From Guyanagaster necrorhizus (lineage: Eukaryota; Basidiomycota; Agaricomycetes; Agaricales; Physalacriaceae): a stretch of DNA of 64,000 nucleotides. The number at the start of each line of letters is the position of its first letter. Position 1 is the stretch's first letter. Shown in pieces: positions 1 to 12,447 of the stretch. The notes under the pieces were generated by a model. That model was given only the letters and a program-made list of their open reading frames with translations, had not been told where the DNA came from and searched no databases. The translations under genes were made by a program, and so were the position numbers. The stretch lies in assembly GCF_019112545.1 (NCBI RefSeq), contig NW_025064927.1, positions 47,176 to 111,175 of the forward strand, read 5' to 3'.

Positions 1-2519
1 AAGACAAGCAGTGATGACAAGTATGGAAAGAAACCGTCTATCAGTACTTTCCAACCTGGGACTTCTCCATCTCATTTAACTATGATGATGCTGTTTGACA
101 GGAGAAGCGAAGGCAGCAGAATGAGCTGCAGCCAGTATATCACGAGCCAGAAAGGGAGGGCACAGACAACGAGCAGCAGAGAGAGGAGGCTGCCCAGTAT
201 GATGAGCTCTATAGAAATGAACAATAAGCCATTGAAAGAATCAGACTGAAACAAGCCAACATCGGCAACTGATATGGGCTATAACCTGAGGTTGCTGCTG
301 TCTTTGCATCTGTATGAGCTGACCTCTTAGTGCTGGTCTCAGTCTTTGAAGAGCCCAGTACTCCCAGTAGTGGATTTCCCAAATACTGGGCTGATGGCAC
401 CTGAACCCGGCAATATCCAAGGGCTTCAACTCCTTAATATCCTCCTTTCTCCTGAACTCTCAGTGTCAACTCTATCTTCAGAAGCAACAAGTCTGTCTTT
501 GGGCATTACGGACTATGGGCCTCTGAAAATGCTCACATCTCTGCTCATGCCCTCTGAGGCTTTCTTGGAAGCAGAGTGATTGGACAGCTTACTGATGATG
601 ACTACAGATACAATGTCTGCCTTTATTGTGAGCAAGTAGAGGTAGCAAGAGCAACTGAGAGAAATCAGTACAATCCAGCCATCAGAAGTCAGCCTGCTGC
701 CCATTATGAAACCACCACAGCTCCTGAACCGAGTATCCAGTCAGGGGAGTGAGGCAATGATACAGCAAGAGGCTGTAGAGAGTATTTATGCCCAGCCCAT
801 CAGTTCTCTCCTTGAGGAGGATGACAAGAATGAGGAAGAAGAAACAGAGAGCAGTGAACTGCCCTGAGGACTATCATATGACTCACAGGAGAAAACAGAT
901 GAGGAAGAGGTAAAAAGGCTAGCACAAGAAGAACAGATGCAGGAGTATCAAGGGTACTATCTGCAAGAGATAAATTTCTTATGGTGCAACGCTACCTGAG
1001 TAGCATTGCAGATGGAACAATCATATATGCATTCAGATATTAACAAATGAACAGAAATTCTGAAGTGGGCAGTAATAGACTATGCTATCCAGCAATATAA
1101 CCAACAACATCCTGAATACCCAGTAAGCCAGCCCACAGCTTACCCGGCACAATGCATCATACAACCAATGCCGAGAGCTCCTCCTATCATGCCAAGACAG
1201 ACCATATATCGGGCTCTGTTGACCTGGAGTGCCTTCACAGGCTCCAACTATTCAGTATGAACGACAGCAACTCAGATCACCCAGACCTGAGTCTGACCCA
1301 CTATTGGACATCCAAATTCTTGGACAAGGAAGGGGAGTCAACTCCTAGGAGGGCAGCTGCCCCCAGATCAGGCAGAAACTAGTGGAGCAGGGAAAGAGCC
1401 GGTATGAGATAACCCTGAGGCTGTCTGCCTCAGATTTACTATTCGAGATAGAGTTATTGTCCAGATAGAAGAACCAAAAGGGAGCTTGGTAGCCAATGAC
1501 CACTCTCTTCACTCATTTTCCAGACTGCCCACAGAATGGCAGCAGCCACCCTTCGACAGATGGCCTAACCCTATGGGACCATTGCCAGAGAATGTCAATG
1601 TCCTCCAGTGCTACCTCGATCTACTTTAGAAGCCTTGTCCTTTTAAAGAAGCTTCTGACGACATCGACAGGTTTCTTATAGACTGCAAACAGTACTTTGA
1701 GATGTACATTGGGTATCTGGGGTTGGATATGAACAAAGTCATCTTTGCCATCTCCTATTTGGAAGAAAAAGCCAAGACCTGGTGGATTCTCATTTCCCTG
1801 AACTTCCAATCCAATACGAGGGGACACTACCAGTACCCCTTCTGGCTGGTATTCAAGTAGATACTTCATGACAAATTCATTGATCCAGCAGTACAGAAAG
1901 TATACAAACAAAAGATCAAGGAGTACAAGATGGAAGATAAGGTGGCTATAGATTACTTCAACAAGCTGGAAAGACTTGCCAAACTTGCAGGAATACAGGA
2001 TGATATAGTGAATGATGGATGAATGGTTGAGGCCCTCAAGTGAGGTGTCTCCTCTTCATACCTTACAATGATCTCTGCAATAGGCATCAAGATATTAATG
2101 CCTGTTGGATATGATGAGTGAAAAGAATGAATCATTGAAATGTACAAAGAGCAACAAAGGCAGAAAGCAGAATCGTTGACTCTCCAGGACTATTCCAAGA
2201 AGCTGACCCTGCCAATCCCAAACAAGATGGAGCAAACTGCTAGGAAATCATCGGGACCCTCAATGGTCACAACATATGGGAGTCAAAAGACAGAAACCAG
2301 GACCACTTATACTAGATCAGAAAAGCTGATGGACATTGACTGGATGAAGAAGGAAGGAAAATGCTTCAACTGCAGGCAGAAGAGACATATGTCAAAGGAC
2401 TGCCTGAAGAAGAAGCATACCAGGGAAGACATTCACACCCAGATTGCCAAGCTACAAAAGGAAGAAGAACTTAGTGCAGAAACAAAGGTTGAGGAAGTAA
2501 AAGACAGGGCCAGTCAGTG
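1..2519 (+). pseudogene. F1 gag remnant (copy A)
   Basis: The first 1.5 kb is degenerate coding sequence matching the part of copy C between its 5' leader and the capsid. The capsid-like part runs from about 1625 to 2130 and keeps the blocks EASDDIDRFLIDC, DPAVQKVYKQKIKEYKM and DYFNKLERLAKLAG. A CCHC knuckle follows near 2360-2405 as CFNCRQKRHMSKDC, with spacing C-X2-C-X4-H-X4-C kept. The frame ends in TGA at 2518-2520, overlapping the pol frame in the same CAGTGAGC context as copy C. Several stops break the capsid. Not functional. Confidence 0.85.
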
Positions 2520-5500
2520 AGCAATTCCACTGAACTGGCTGAACTATTCAAAGGTGTGCCTCCTATAGATGCTAGTTGGACTCATAGTACCCCTGTAGCT
2601 ATCACTATGTTGCCTATATCTACACATTCGAATATACCTAAGATAGTTACTATATATGCCAATGAATCACAAAAGAAAACTCAACCACCTTCAGGCCAAA
2701 CAAGAGCAGAGAGCCCCATCACTTGGCTCAAGCCATTCGATACTGAATGGATGTGGCAAGTCATCAAAGAAGCAGGAACAGGAGCAGCAGCAGAGGCTGC
2801 ACTTAACAACTGGATTCATCAAACTCAGATAAAAGAAGTAACTACCAAGGTTGTAGAAGGAATAAAGAGGGCAGAATGTCATCAGGCCCTTGAGTGGCTT
2901 GACGAGTTGTGAGGACTCCAAAAATTTATCTGACATTCCAAGACCCCCAGGTGAGACCTGATGACCAAAGCCCAAATTGAAACCCTAACATCATGAACCC
3001 TGCACTCTATAATCACCCTAGTAGACAGCAGCTGCACTGGAAGTTCTGTAAATCAAGCTTTCATCAACAAGCACAAACTCTTAACCTGGTCAACCACAGC
3101 TCCTATCCCAGTATACAATGCCAACGGGACAAAAAACCAAGCTGGGTTGATCACCAAGTTTGTTGAAGTTTGACTTACTATCAGAGATCACTCAGAATAG
3201 ATAGATCTGGCTGTAATGGATCTTGAGACAAAGGAGATCTTCTTAGGTCATGACTGGCTAATATGGCATAATCTGCTGGTAAACTGAAAGACCAGGCAAA
3301 TTACCTTCACCAGATGCCAACACTGAAAGGTCCCATTCAAACTACCCAATAAAGATCTGGAAGACTGGTGGGATGAGGAAATGGAGGATAGAGAGACCAT
3401 TCTCGCCATTGACCTACAAAGAGAAATACATATCCAGGCTGTCCATCACATCAATAATCTAGCCACCAAGGCTAACAAAGGGAAGAAAGAGAAAACCTTC
3501 AAAGAGATAGTGCCAGAGTGGACATGAGATTATTGGGATCTCTTCAAAAAAGAAAGCTTCGATGAGCTCTCAGCCCCAAAACCCTGGAACCATGTGATTG
3601 AACTGATCCCAAATGCCAATGCCAATCTAGATTGCAAAACATATCTGCTTAGTAATCTGGAACAACAAGAGCTTGACAAATTCCTTGACGAGAACCTGTC
3701 TAGCAGGCGTATCTGTTCCTCTAAATCCCCTATGGCGTTACTATTTTTCTTTGTAAAAAAGAAAGACAGCAAGCTTTGGCCAGTCCAGAATTATCAAAAG
3801 TTGAATGAGATGGTGATCAAAAATCGCTATCCCCTTCCCCTCATTTTGAAGCTGATGGACAAACTTTGAGACACCAAGTATTATACAAAACTGGACATTC
3901 AGTGGGGATACAATAACATGCAGATTAAAAAGAGAGATGAATGGAAGGCTGCTTTTAGAATGAACTGAGGACTGTTTAAACCTACAGTCATATTTTTCGG
4001 ACTCACCAATTCTCCAGCAATATTTTAGTGGATGATGAATGACATATTCAAGGACCTCATCGCCACTAGGAAGGTCACCATCTACTTTGATGATATCCTA
4101 ATCATGTCACAGACAAAGGCAGAGCACAGAGAACTAATACAACAAGTATTAGCCCTCATGAGGAAACACCAACTGTTTCTCAAGGCAGAAAAATGTGAAT
4201 TTGAAGTATCTAAAACAGAATACCTTGGCATTATTATCAGCAAGAGGAGTATTCAGATGAACCTGATCAAAGTAGCAGGAGTGACCGAGTGGCCAGAACC
4301 CAACAAAAAGAAGAAACTACAGTCCTTCCTCGGATTTACTAACTTCTACTGACAGTTTATCTGAGACTACAGTAAGGTAGTACACTCTATGATGCAGCTC
4401 ACTGGTAATGCCCCATAGACCTGGGGACTCTTCCAACAGTCTGCATTCAACGATCTGAAATGATGTATAGCTGAAGACATTGTACTTGCCATCCTGACAT
4501 AGGATGGGAAGTTCCAGGTTGAAGCAGATTCTAGTGAAGGGATGATCAGTGCAATACTCTCCCAAGAGCAAGCAGAGAGATGGTGTCTGGTCGCATTCCT
4601 TTCAAAGGCTCTTGTTAGAAACGTGCCAATCGAGTGGGCTTGAGTGCATGCGTGGAGTCCGGCGGAGTGCATGGGCATTGATGAAGCTATTGGCAACATC
4701 ACCCTTGAGTCGGAGCCCAAGAATCTGAATGGACAGAACGGAGTTCTGTCAGAGAAGTGAACAGGAGTATCCTTCAGAGCAGAATCCGACAGATGAGATA
4801 GGGAGGGGTGAGTACAAAGTGTAGATGGCTTATCCAAGTTGATATTCAAACTGAGTAGCTATGATGATGTACATGGCTTTATATACTAATGGTAGCTAAT
4901 TCCGAGTCGGATTCTATTAGGTTCCAGTGTTGGTATTTGTTACCGAGTTCAGGGTCTAGATATTACAATGTGAAATACAGATGTGAAATGATACTGGTGA
5001 AATGAAATTAGTGGGTAATGGGAAGCGGTCAGAGTCTAGTGGATGGTGTGATTGGATTCACGGTTGGTTGAGGTGATGCGGAGGCTGGTGGCATGCACAT
5101 AACAGCTCTGACTATTACTGAAAGGAACTATAAAATCTATGATAAGGAGCTGCTTGTGATTATGCTCACTTTGGAGGAGTGGTGATATTACTTGATAGGG
5201 GCCACTGAGATTTTTGAGATCTGGATGGATCATCAAAATCTCAGATACTTCTAACAACCCCAGAAGCTGAATTGCTGACAAGCCCAATAGGTAATGGAAC
5301 TCAGTCAGTATCAATACACCCTTCATCACAAAGCCAGCATGGCCAATAAAAAGGCCAATCTCCTGAGTCACTGGGCAGACTATGACCAGGAAGGAGACAA
5401 CAACAAGAGAGTCACTCTCCTATGGCCTGAACACTTCTGGGCCATGATAATGCCAACAGAAGAGGAGATGCACAAATGCATCAGGAGTGCAATCCAGGAC

Positions 5501-6920
5501 AACTATAAATGAGATCAGTGCATCACACCATCCCTCAACTATGAGAGAGGATTGACCAAGAAAGGCAGTCTCATCTTCTATGATGGCTGAATCTATATTC
5601 CCTGAGACAAGAGATTATGAGAGGACATCATCACCACATGCCATGATTATGCAATGGCTGGTCACTCTAGGATCACCAAAACTAAGGAATTGATCCTATA
5701 TGAGTATTGGTGGCCCAAGATGAGAACCGACATCACTAATTATATCTGAGCATGCAAAGTGTGCCAATGAGGCAAGGCATCAACAAGACCTCATGTGGCA
5801 CTGCTTCATTCAAACAAGATACCAACATCTCCATGGACTCACATCTCTGTAGATATGATCACTGGATTATCTGACTGCAACAGCTATGATGCAATCCTAG
5901 TCATCGTAGATCAATTCTCCAAGGCAATCATTCTGATAGCTTGCTCAACAGAGCTAAACTCTGAGGAATGGGCAAAGATCTTACATGACAAGGTCTATGC
6001 TAAATATGGCATGCTGCAAGTTGTCATCTTAGACTGGGGACCACAATTTGTCTCAAAATTTATTGACGACCTGTACTGACTGTTGAACATTAAACAAAAC
6101 ATGTTGACAGTATACCATCCCCAGACCGATGGACAGACTAAATATGCCAACCAAGAAGTCGAGAAGTACCTCCATCTTTTCATTAACTATTGACAAGATG
6201 ACTGGGTTGAATGGTTGGCACTTGCAGCTTTTCAACACAATAACCGAGTACACTCTGCAACTGGAAAAACACCCTTCTTTGTAAACTATGGCTGACACCT
6301 TCCAGTCTCCCAGATGACCCATCACTATGTCTCAACCCCAGCCTCATCAGACTTTGCCATGACCATGACAAAGATCCATGCTGAAATGAAAGTGGTGCTA
6401 GAAAAGGTGGCAGTGTCAATGAAGACACAATATAACAAACATCAGTGCACCACCCATGCATACTCCCCAAATGACAGAGTCTGGTTGGATACCACAAACC
6501 TACATTTACCTCACCTGAAAAGAAAGCTCGCCAATAAGCAAATGGGACCATTCTTAATCATCATGAAAATTGAACAGAGCATCTACAAACTGCAACTCCC
6601 ACCAGCCTGGAAAATATATGATGTATTTAATGAGACACTACTCTCACCATATATCATGCCAGCTTTCTCGAACCAGGAATGTCCATCTCTGCCCCCTCCC
6701 CCTCCCCAACTTGATCAACAACGAAGAGCATTATGAGATCGATTAAATTCTAAACCATAAATTATGAAAAATCAGGGCAAAGGGGGGGGGCATGATAATG
6801 ACAGTCGACTATCTTGTCAGTTGGAAAGAGTACAGACCAGAGTCAAACCAGTGGGTAAATGAAAAACAAATGATAGCTAATGACATTATACACAATTATG
6901 AACTCTCCCTTAATTAAGCC
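2517..6920 (+). pseudogene. F1 pol remnant (copy A)
   Basis: The pol polyprotein is spread over several frames. The protease block reads DSSCTGSSVN, where copy C has DSGCTGSSIN. Reverse transcriptase keeps YFDDILIM near 4092-4115. RNase H shows ERNYKIYDKELL just after the solo LTR. The integrase core has SVDMITGL and a D-R/W-GPQF block. The chromodomain is poorly kept and ends in SNQWVNEKQM before the polypurine tract. In-frame TGA and TAG codons often stand where copy C has CGA, CAG or TGG, as expected from C-to-T or G-to-A decay. Confidence 0.88.
4613..5104 (-). mobile_element. F2-type solo LTR, young
   Basis: A 492-bp insert begins TGTTAG and ends ATAACA. It is flanked by the 5-bp duplication GCTCT (4608-4612 and 5105-5109). 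It splits the RNase H frame of copy A between SKAL and TITERNYKIYDKELL. Diverged relatives lie on + at 43879-44378 and 54897-55147; the latter follows an F2 chromovirus, so this is a solo LTR of that family. The TATA-like box TATATAAAG reads on -. Unlike its host it retains many CpG dinucleotides, so it inserted after copy A had decayed or escaped the decay process. Confidence 0.92.
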
Positions 6921-6950
6921 ATCAGAATGATGGTCTTAAGGGGGGGGTAA

Positions 6951-7375
6951 TGTTATGATTTCACCCATTCTATTTCCCTTTAACCTCTATGCTTAGTCAG
7001 AACATCTTCTTTTGAGACTATAGAAAAGCTTAGTCATCATAACTGGACCATTCACTATTTGTTTCATGCATGACAACCAGCTGTCTGACCATGGACAATC
7101 AACCTTTTATATACAGCAATGATGCCCAAGGACAATGGGCACCATAGACACAGAAGGACACAATTAGTAATAGTATTATTAGTGCAACCTGTATAGTATT
7201 TAAGATCTATGGCTCTTGCTGGTATACCTCAGCTTCAAGCTAAAGTTTATATTCATCATTCTACCTTAAGTCATACTGAGAAGACACACAATAAGTGAAC
7301 TCAGGTGATCCCTTGAAGTGCAAAGGGATATCTGTTTATCATGTGTGTCTTGTCATGTGATGCTCAGGCCTAACA
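6951..7375 (+). repeat. 3' LTR of F1 copy A
   Basis: The LTR starts TGTTATGATT directly after a G-rich polypurine tract and ends in CTAACA. It contains the F1 self-priming motif in the form AGCTTCAAGCTAA near 7231, followed by AAGTTTAT as in the other F1 LTRs. It is about 425 bp, against 527-531 bp for copy C, and lacks CpG. Confidence 0.88.
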
Positions 7376-8640
7376 CTGCACATGAAGTCCTAGCACTTGG
7401 CACTGAATGCATAGATATCAGTATGTAGATATGAGTTAAAAATAGAAGAAATATAATTGAAATAATGATCAGAGCTAAGATCAACACTTTGTATCACAGT
7501 AATCAATAATATATAGACATGTGACACAGAGAAAGACATACTCTAGATCAGAGGTATAAGGCACAGCCATATAACTCTGAATATTTGAACAACTAGCTGA
7601 AAGAGATGATACTAAAGCAAAATAGCAATCAAGAAAGATAAAGCTAATAGTTTGGAATGCATACTGTGCATGGTCTAATAGCTTTGAGAAAATAAGAAAG
7701 TAAAAAGATCTGTAGCTAGACTAGACAGTTAAACTAATCAATATCAGATTGCATGGAAACAGCAGGCCCAGCTTTTAGTCAAAATGAAATATAAGTGTCA
7801 AACAGTGACATGTGCAGGAATACTTTCATGAGACTCTGAAACAAAGTCCCATACATTGAAACTACAGTTGAATATTTTGAAATGCATAATATTGAAATGC
7901 ATAAATCTGACTTTGCATATAGATTGAGCTGAAACACAGTTGGAGAGCAGAAAAATAGGGTAGAAATGCATATTGCATTATACATATAGTTTTAGTTAGA
8001 AATATGTATTGTCAGATCCAAAATTATAGTAAGCTGATATGACATTGTGCATGTATTAGAATAATGAAGAATATAATTTATTTGTATAAACTATAATAAA
8101 TATTAAAAAAATTATTGTAAAATAGCCTAGCTTATATCTCTATAAATATACTTTCTGAACCAACATGAAAACTATGTGTTAAACCTGAAAACCTATATGA
8201 GCATACAAAACAGAAGGAGAAAGTTCCAACTTACACCCACATCTCACAACAGAAGACTAGCACTGGCTTGTAGTATTTAAACATGTTTATAACTATTTTT
8301 TCTATTGACATACTGATATTGTGGCACATTTTACAAACTGAAAGGAAGGTGCATTGCTCTTTACACAACAAACTCTTTCACAAATAAGCTTATTTAAAAG
8401 CTGGAGGCATTTTATGTTTTACAAGATGATTAAGATAAATTAATACTACAGCTGAGAAAGTTAAAAAGAGCATTATTCAAGGAGATGCATAAAAAGCTGA
8501 TCTAAAAGCCACTTACAGTATTTTGAAACAATGATAATATAGAGATAGATTAGATAATATTGTACAAGTCACATATCACAATATATGCTACTTTGATTCT
8601 GCATAAATCAGAGTCACTGTATGCAAATAGCAATAGCATA
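7376..8640. other. AT-rich spacer, nothing recognised
   Basis: This A/T-rich stretch of about 1.26 kb is nearly free of CpG. I see no open frame of interest on either strand, no LTR ends and no recognisable protein remnant. It is probably a heavily decayed repeat. Confidence 0.5.
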
Positions 8641-9023
8641 TATTATGATTGTTTCTTTTTCTTTCTTGATTAATCTCTATTTATGCTTAGTCAAAGTATC
8701 TAGCCCAGCACTTACAGGCTATAGGACATACTTAGTCATCATAATAGGCAGAGTCAACTATTATCCTTCAACAGCAATGACACTTTTGATGACAGACAAT
8801 ACTTTTTTATAGATAGTAATAATGCTCAAGAACAATGAGCACTATAGTATAAAGACACACAATTAGTACATATATTTTTATCTAGTTTACAAATAGTATA
8901 TAAATAGCATGGCTCTTACTATACATGCTCAGCTTTGAGCTAAAGTTTATCTTCACCAGTCTACCTTGAGACACAGTGTCTGCTTATTATGTGTTATTGG
9001 TCACATGTCACTTAAGCTTAACA
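8641..9023 (+). repeat. F1-type solo LTR, decayed
   Basis: About 383 bp are colinear with the LTR at 6951-7375 and that of copy E. The order is a T-rich start (TATTATGATT, presumably TG to TA at the first dinucleotide), then CTATTTATGCTTAGTC, a TATA-like TATATAAATA, the motif AGCTTTGAGCTAAAG, and the end CTTAACA. The flanks GCATA (8636-8640) and ACATG (9024-9028) could be a duplication GCATG damaged by G-to-A changes. No coding sequence flanks it. Confidence 0.72.
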
Positions 9024-9039
9024 ACATGTACATAACAGT

Positions 9040-9550
9040 CTGAGATCTCTCTAAGTCTTAAAGCTTTTTGTTTAAACAAGAGAAGCAATAAATGTTACTG
9101 AATCTCAAGACAAGAATACTGTATCACTATATAATAATCCAAAACACTCTCATAAAACTCTCAAAGTCTCAAGCACTGCTCAGACCAAACTCAAAAACCC
9201 TAACACACACAATACATGACTTAAAGCTTTATACTCTAAGCAGAAACACTTCACAAACACATTCACAAGCACTAAAAGGTTCAAACATCTGTGTATAAGT
9301 TTTCAAACTGATTATAGATCTACAAGATTCAAACCTATATGATTCAGAGACACAAAAACACAATAAATCCTGTCTACAGACTCAAAGAGTTCAAATCTCT
9401 GTTGATCTGCAAAAATAACCAAAAAGCAGGCACTAATCAAGCTAAAGAGTTTGAACCTCTGCTATCTATAGTGTCTTGCATTACAAATATCTTAAAAACT
9501 CGAAAGAGTGCTCTCTAGACACTGCTCTCTTATTCTCAGACTAGAGTTCC
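9040..9550 (-). repeat. Repeat unit, inverted copy of 52140-52670
   Basis: About 500 bp align in reverse complement with 52140-52670. One example is AGATCTCTCTAAGTCTTAA here against TTAAGACTTAGAGAGATCTTA there. The copies share three spaced blocks resembling GGTTCAAACTC. They diverge beyond about 9550. No protein is evident. It may be an LTR or a non-autonomous element; I cannot name the family. Confidence 0.6.
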
Positions 9551-10093
9551 ACAAGAGCTTTCAATACCTCACACAATTTTCAGATCTCACTTAATGATCT
9601 CAATATAAGGTTTATTCTCTTGCCTAAAGTTACAAACTTAAATCCAGAGCTAGAGTGCAAGGTCTTTATATTTAATACACTCAACTATAGAGGGTCAAAA
9701 ACTTGTCTTCTATTTGTTACATCATGGTATTTAAATAGGCTATTACAGTACTTACTAAAACAAACTTAATATAGTACAGTTGACTCTTGAAATATAAAAC
9801 ACATATAATTATCAAGATTCAGTGGCTGGGCCCATGAGCCAGATGCATATTTTCAGAAGAAGAGGCTGAGCTTAATGATTTTATAGAAATACTCACTCAA
9901 AGTCTGTTAATCTTTTTTTAATAAGCACATTTCAAATCTTGATTTTTCATATTCAGAGTACAAATATGTTGTCATCAATGCTAGTAAGAGTGAAAGTCTA
10001 TTGGTTAATGCCCAATCTCAATCTTATAATGTCTATCAGAGTAATAAGTTTCTCATTTTGAATAGATGCTATAATGCAACTATATACAAATAA
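9551..10093. other. AT-rich spacer, nothing recognised
   Basis: This is A/T-rich sequence between the repeat unit and the kinase remnant. Any 5' part of the kinase gene would lie here, but I cannot trace it with confidence. Confidence 0.4.
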
Positions 10094-11406
10094 ATGATTG
10101 TATCATCTATTAAACTCTTTCATCTTATGTTTGCTCAGTTTTGTGTCAATCTTGCAGACACAGAGATTATCATTCCTGAAGATGTCATTTATGATACTGT
10201 GAGTCTCATGTATTCTAGCTCTGCCATTCAGGTGTTCAAACAACTATGTATCCAGCAGACCTGGACATTTTTATCTAATATTCTTAAGTAATTCTTCCAC
10301 TAGACCATTAGCTTAGATCATACATTAACAGACCATATTACTTTCTGTGGAGACATGACTGTCAATGAAATAGCTGCAGTTATCATCATAGAGAAGAAAA
10401 GTGAACTTAAAGCTGATAGATCAGAGCTCTCTATTCTGGGTTTCTTCTTCTAAAATTCTAGGTTAATGTAAATGTAGGCTCCTTACATCACTATATATTG
10501 CTGCTCTCACTGATTATACTCTCTTACACAGTATCAGCAAATTCATAAAGACTGCTGCTGTTTTTATTTCATTGTTGGTATAGCAGAACTGTGGCTGATA
10601 GTATTAGAAGCTGTATTCACCAGTCAGATTATTGTTCAATGTCTTACAGACTATTTGTGGCTTGAAAACAGTCATGCTGATGATGATCACATTCTTTGCA
10701 TTTTCCATATACTCTATACCCTTAAAGATTCAATTAAAGAGCTTAAAACTTACTATGAAAATCTAAAATCTCAGCCTCTTGAAGAGAACAAGCTCTATCC
10801 TCATTTTTTCCCTTAATTATCTCTTATTGTTTTGATAACAAGAATATCAGCTTCACCTACAGTTTGCCATTAGAATTGGCTGAAACATATGTGATATTTT
10901 TAGCCACTTTGGATGCAGAAAGACAGAAGAAGATCATAGTCAAGTTCATCTAGCATTACAGTAAAGAAGCACACAGAATTTTAGCAGTGCTTTAGCTGGT
11001 GCTGGTGCTTCTCTATATTAGACTAATTGATAGATGTGACATCTCATATTACAAGCTGCAGATGGTTGTCATAAAATACATATAAGATCAGACACTTGCA
11101 CATGCTTATAGTGATAAACTCTTATTGGAGGATGTCAAGATGGCTATCAAAAAGGGTCTTGATATGCTTCACAATGAAAATCTTGTTTTTAGAGATCTTC
11201 ATAGGCAAAATATCATAATTACAGATGAGATTGATGAAGAGAGTGAGAGTAATAGGGTTAGGTTTATTGATTTTAACTGGGCTGAGAAGGCTGGAGATGT
11301 CAGATATTCTTTTCATTTGGCCTTTTGCATATGTGATATCTCTGGCATGTTAGAGTATGATCTCATACAGAAAGATCATGATATCAAAATACTGGATACC
11401 TTGTGA
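10094..11406 (+). pseudogene. Protein-kinase-like pseudogene (Agaricomycete type)
   Basis: The sequence resembles a fungal kinase-like protein that I recall as common in Agaricomycetes. In order it shows an N-terminal stretch in several frames with QCLTDYLWL and DSIKELKTYYENLKSQPL (about 10640-10780), then a C-terminal kinase-like lobe at 11125-11406. The lobe keeps a catalytic-loop-like VFRDLHRQNI and a metal-binding-like RFIDFNWAEKAG, where DFN/DFD replaces DFG. It ends with KDHDIKILDTL, a block I recall near the end of this family. At least ten stops or shifts interrupt the upstream part. It is the only host-like gene remnant in the window, unless it too was carried by a repeat. Confidence 0.7.
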
Positions 11407-11699
11407 CATTTAGACTCACAGCAGCAGAGTGAATGCACTTGCCTTATTATAACATGATGTACAGTCAACTCTATAATAACTCAGACCTGTATAAACCCAT
11501 ATTCCATTATAACCTATAGCTTAGAGTATTGACTAATTTGGTTTGCAGAAAAATAAGGTCTATAATCCATAACTCTGTTATAATCTATAGTATTTTCAGA
11601 AAATCTGCTCTCTATAAACTCACATAGTAATAATATATTATTCTATTACAGGTAGTTAATATATAAGCTTTCTTTCAACTGCTGAGATTAATGATATAT
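11407..11699. other. AT-rich spacer with a possible DNA-transposon remnant
   Basis: From 11461 the sequence ACAGTCAACTCTATAATAAC is followed by repeated blocks with CATTATAACCTATAG and GTTATAATCTATAG. This resembles the subterminal repeats of pogo/Tigger-like elements, but I find no matching opposite end and no transposase. The 3' part of copia-1 may also extend into here. Confidence 0.25.
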
Positions 11700-11996
11700 C
11701 ATTCTATTACAGTATCTGTTCTCTTTTGAACTCATTTTTCATTCACTATGTCTATCTACCTATCCTATCAACTTTAAGAGTATTTACCACTCTTGTCTTT
11801 CTAAAACTCAGTGATATTTATTCTGGATGAATATTCTCAGCATAAGCTTTAAACTGTGTGAATACTGCTAGAGCACCACTTTTGTGCTTTAGAAGAGAGA
11901 TATTCTATATATCACATGTAGCATAGATGAATGTTACTCAGTATTAATAACTTTCTGAAATTTCAACTAGCATTTGATCTTTAAGATTACTGTAGC
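11700..11996 (-). pseudogene. copia-1 integrase core, third piece
   Basis: On - the sequence reads VTFIYATCDIYRIS followed by KHKSGALAVFTQFKAYAEN. This matches the copia integrase core just after its first catalytic aspartate (usual form TFIDD...YLLK.KS.A...FK.Y.EN). A DKSGKYS block follows in a shifted frame (usual DNGGEY/DKGGEY). It continues the reading from 12448 once the solo LTR and one GTAGC copy are removed, giving NLKDQMLVEIS across the junction. Stops and at least one frameshift show it is dead. Confidence 0.72.
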
Positions 11997-12447
11997 TGTT
12001 AAGCTCAAGTGACATGTGACCTAAACATATGATAAACAGATGCTGTATCAAGTTTGTACAGTCACATCTGAGTTTATTATATGTATCTATGTGATGTTAT
12101 ATTCTAAGGCCTTTGCAAGTGGCTTGAGGTAGAATGGTGAAGTGTAAACTTTAGCTCAAAGCTGAGTATCTACAGCAAGAGCTAGCCTACTTATATACTG
12201 TTCATTCATTATGATAAATATACTACTACTAATTGTATCTATTTAAATTATTATACTCTTTGTCCTTGGGCATTGTTACTATCTACAAAAGAATTGCTGT
12301 CTATTGTTAAAGAAGTATTATTATATCAGAAGACAATAACAGACTTGGCCTTATTGTGATGACTAAGCTTGTCTCATATGCTGGTCTAAGCACCATAACT
12401 AAGCATAAATAGGAGTTAATCAAAGAAAAAAGTGAAAAATTATAACA
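11997..12447 (-). mobile_element. F1-type solo LTR inside copia-1
   Basis: This 451-bp LTR starts TGTTAAGCTC and ends TTATAACA. It has a perfect 5-bp duplication GTAGC on both sides (11992-11996 and 12448-12452). It carries the F1 motif on - as AGCTTTGAGCTAA with a TATA-like sequence upstream. CpG is depleted, so the insertion is old. Flanking sequence on both sides is copia-1 integrase. Confidence 0.93.

Larger units (their letters stand above)
1..7375 (+). mobile_element. F1 chromovirus copy A, decayed, 5' end off-window
   Basis: This is a Ty3/gypsy element read on + in the order gag (zinc knuckle near 2365), protease (about 3000), reverse transcriptase (3600-4350), RNase H (about 4500-5400), integrase (5600-6300), chromodomain (6735-6900), polypurine tract (about 6938-6950) and 3' LTR (6951-7375). 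Each part matches copy C closely in protein but is broken by stops and frameshifts. CpG is almost absent. The first 1.6 kb corresponds to the region upstream of the capsid. A 492-bp solo LTR of another family interrupts RNase H at 4613-5104. The 5' LTR lies outside the window, so no target duplication can be checked. Confidence 0.93.

Noticed and set aside
1152..1382. A 76-codon frame on + in copy A
   Set aside because: No conserved block was identified in this frame, and the region corresponds to decayed upstream gag. It is a chance opening.
8636..9028. A firm target duplication for the solo LTR at 8641-9023
   Set aside because: The flanks GCATA and ACATG match only after assuming two G-to-A changes, so it is given as tentative.
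11461..11600. Inverted end of a pogo/Tigger-like DNA transposon
   Set aside because: Only one end resembles such subterminal repeats. No opposite end, TA duplication or transposase could be found, so it is mentioned only as a possibility.
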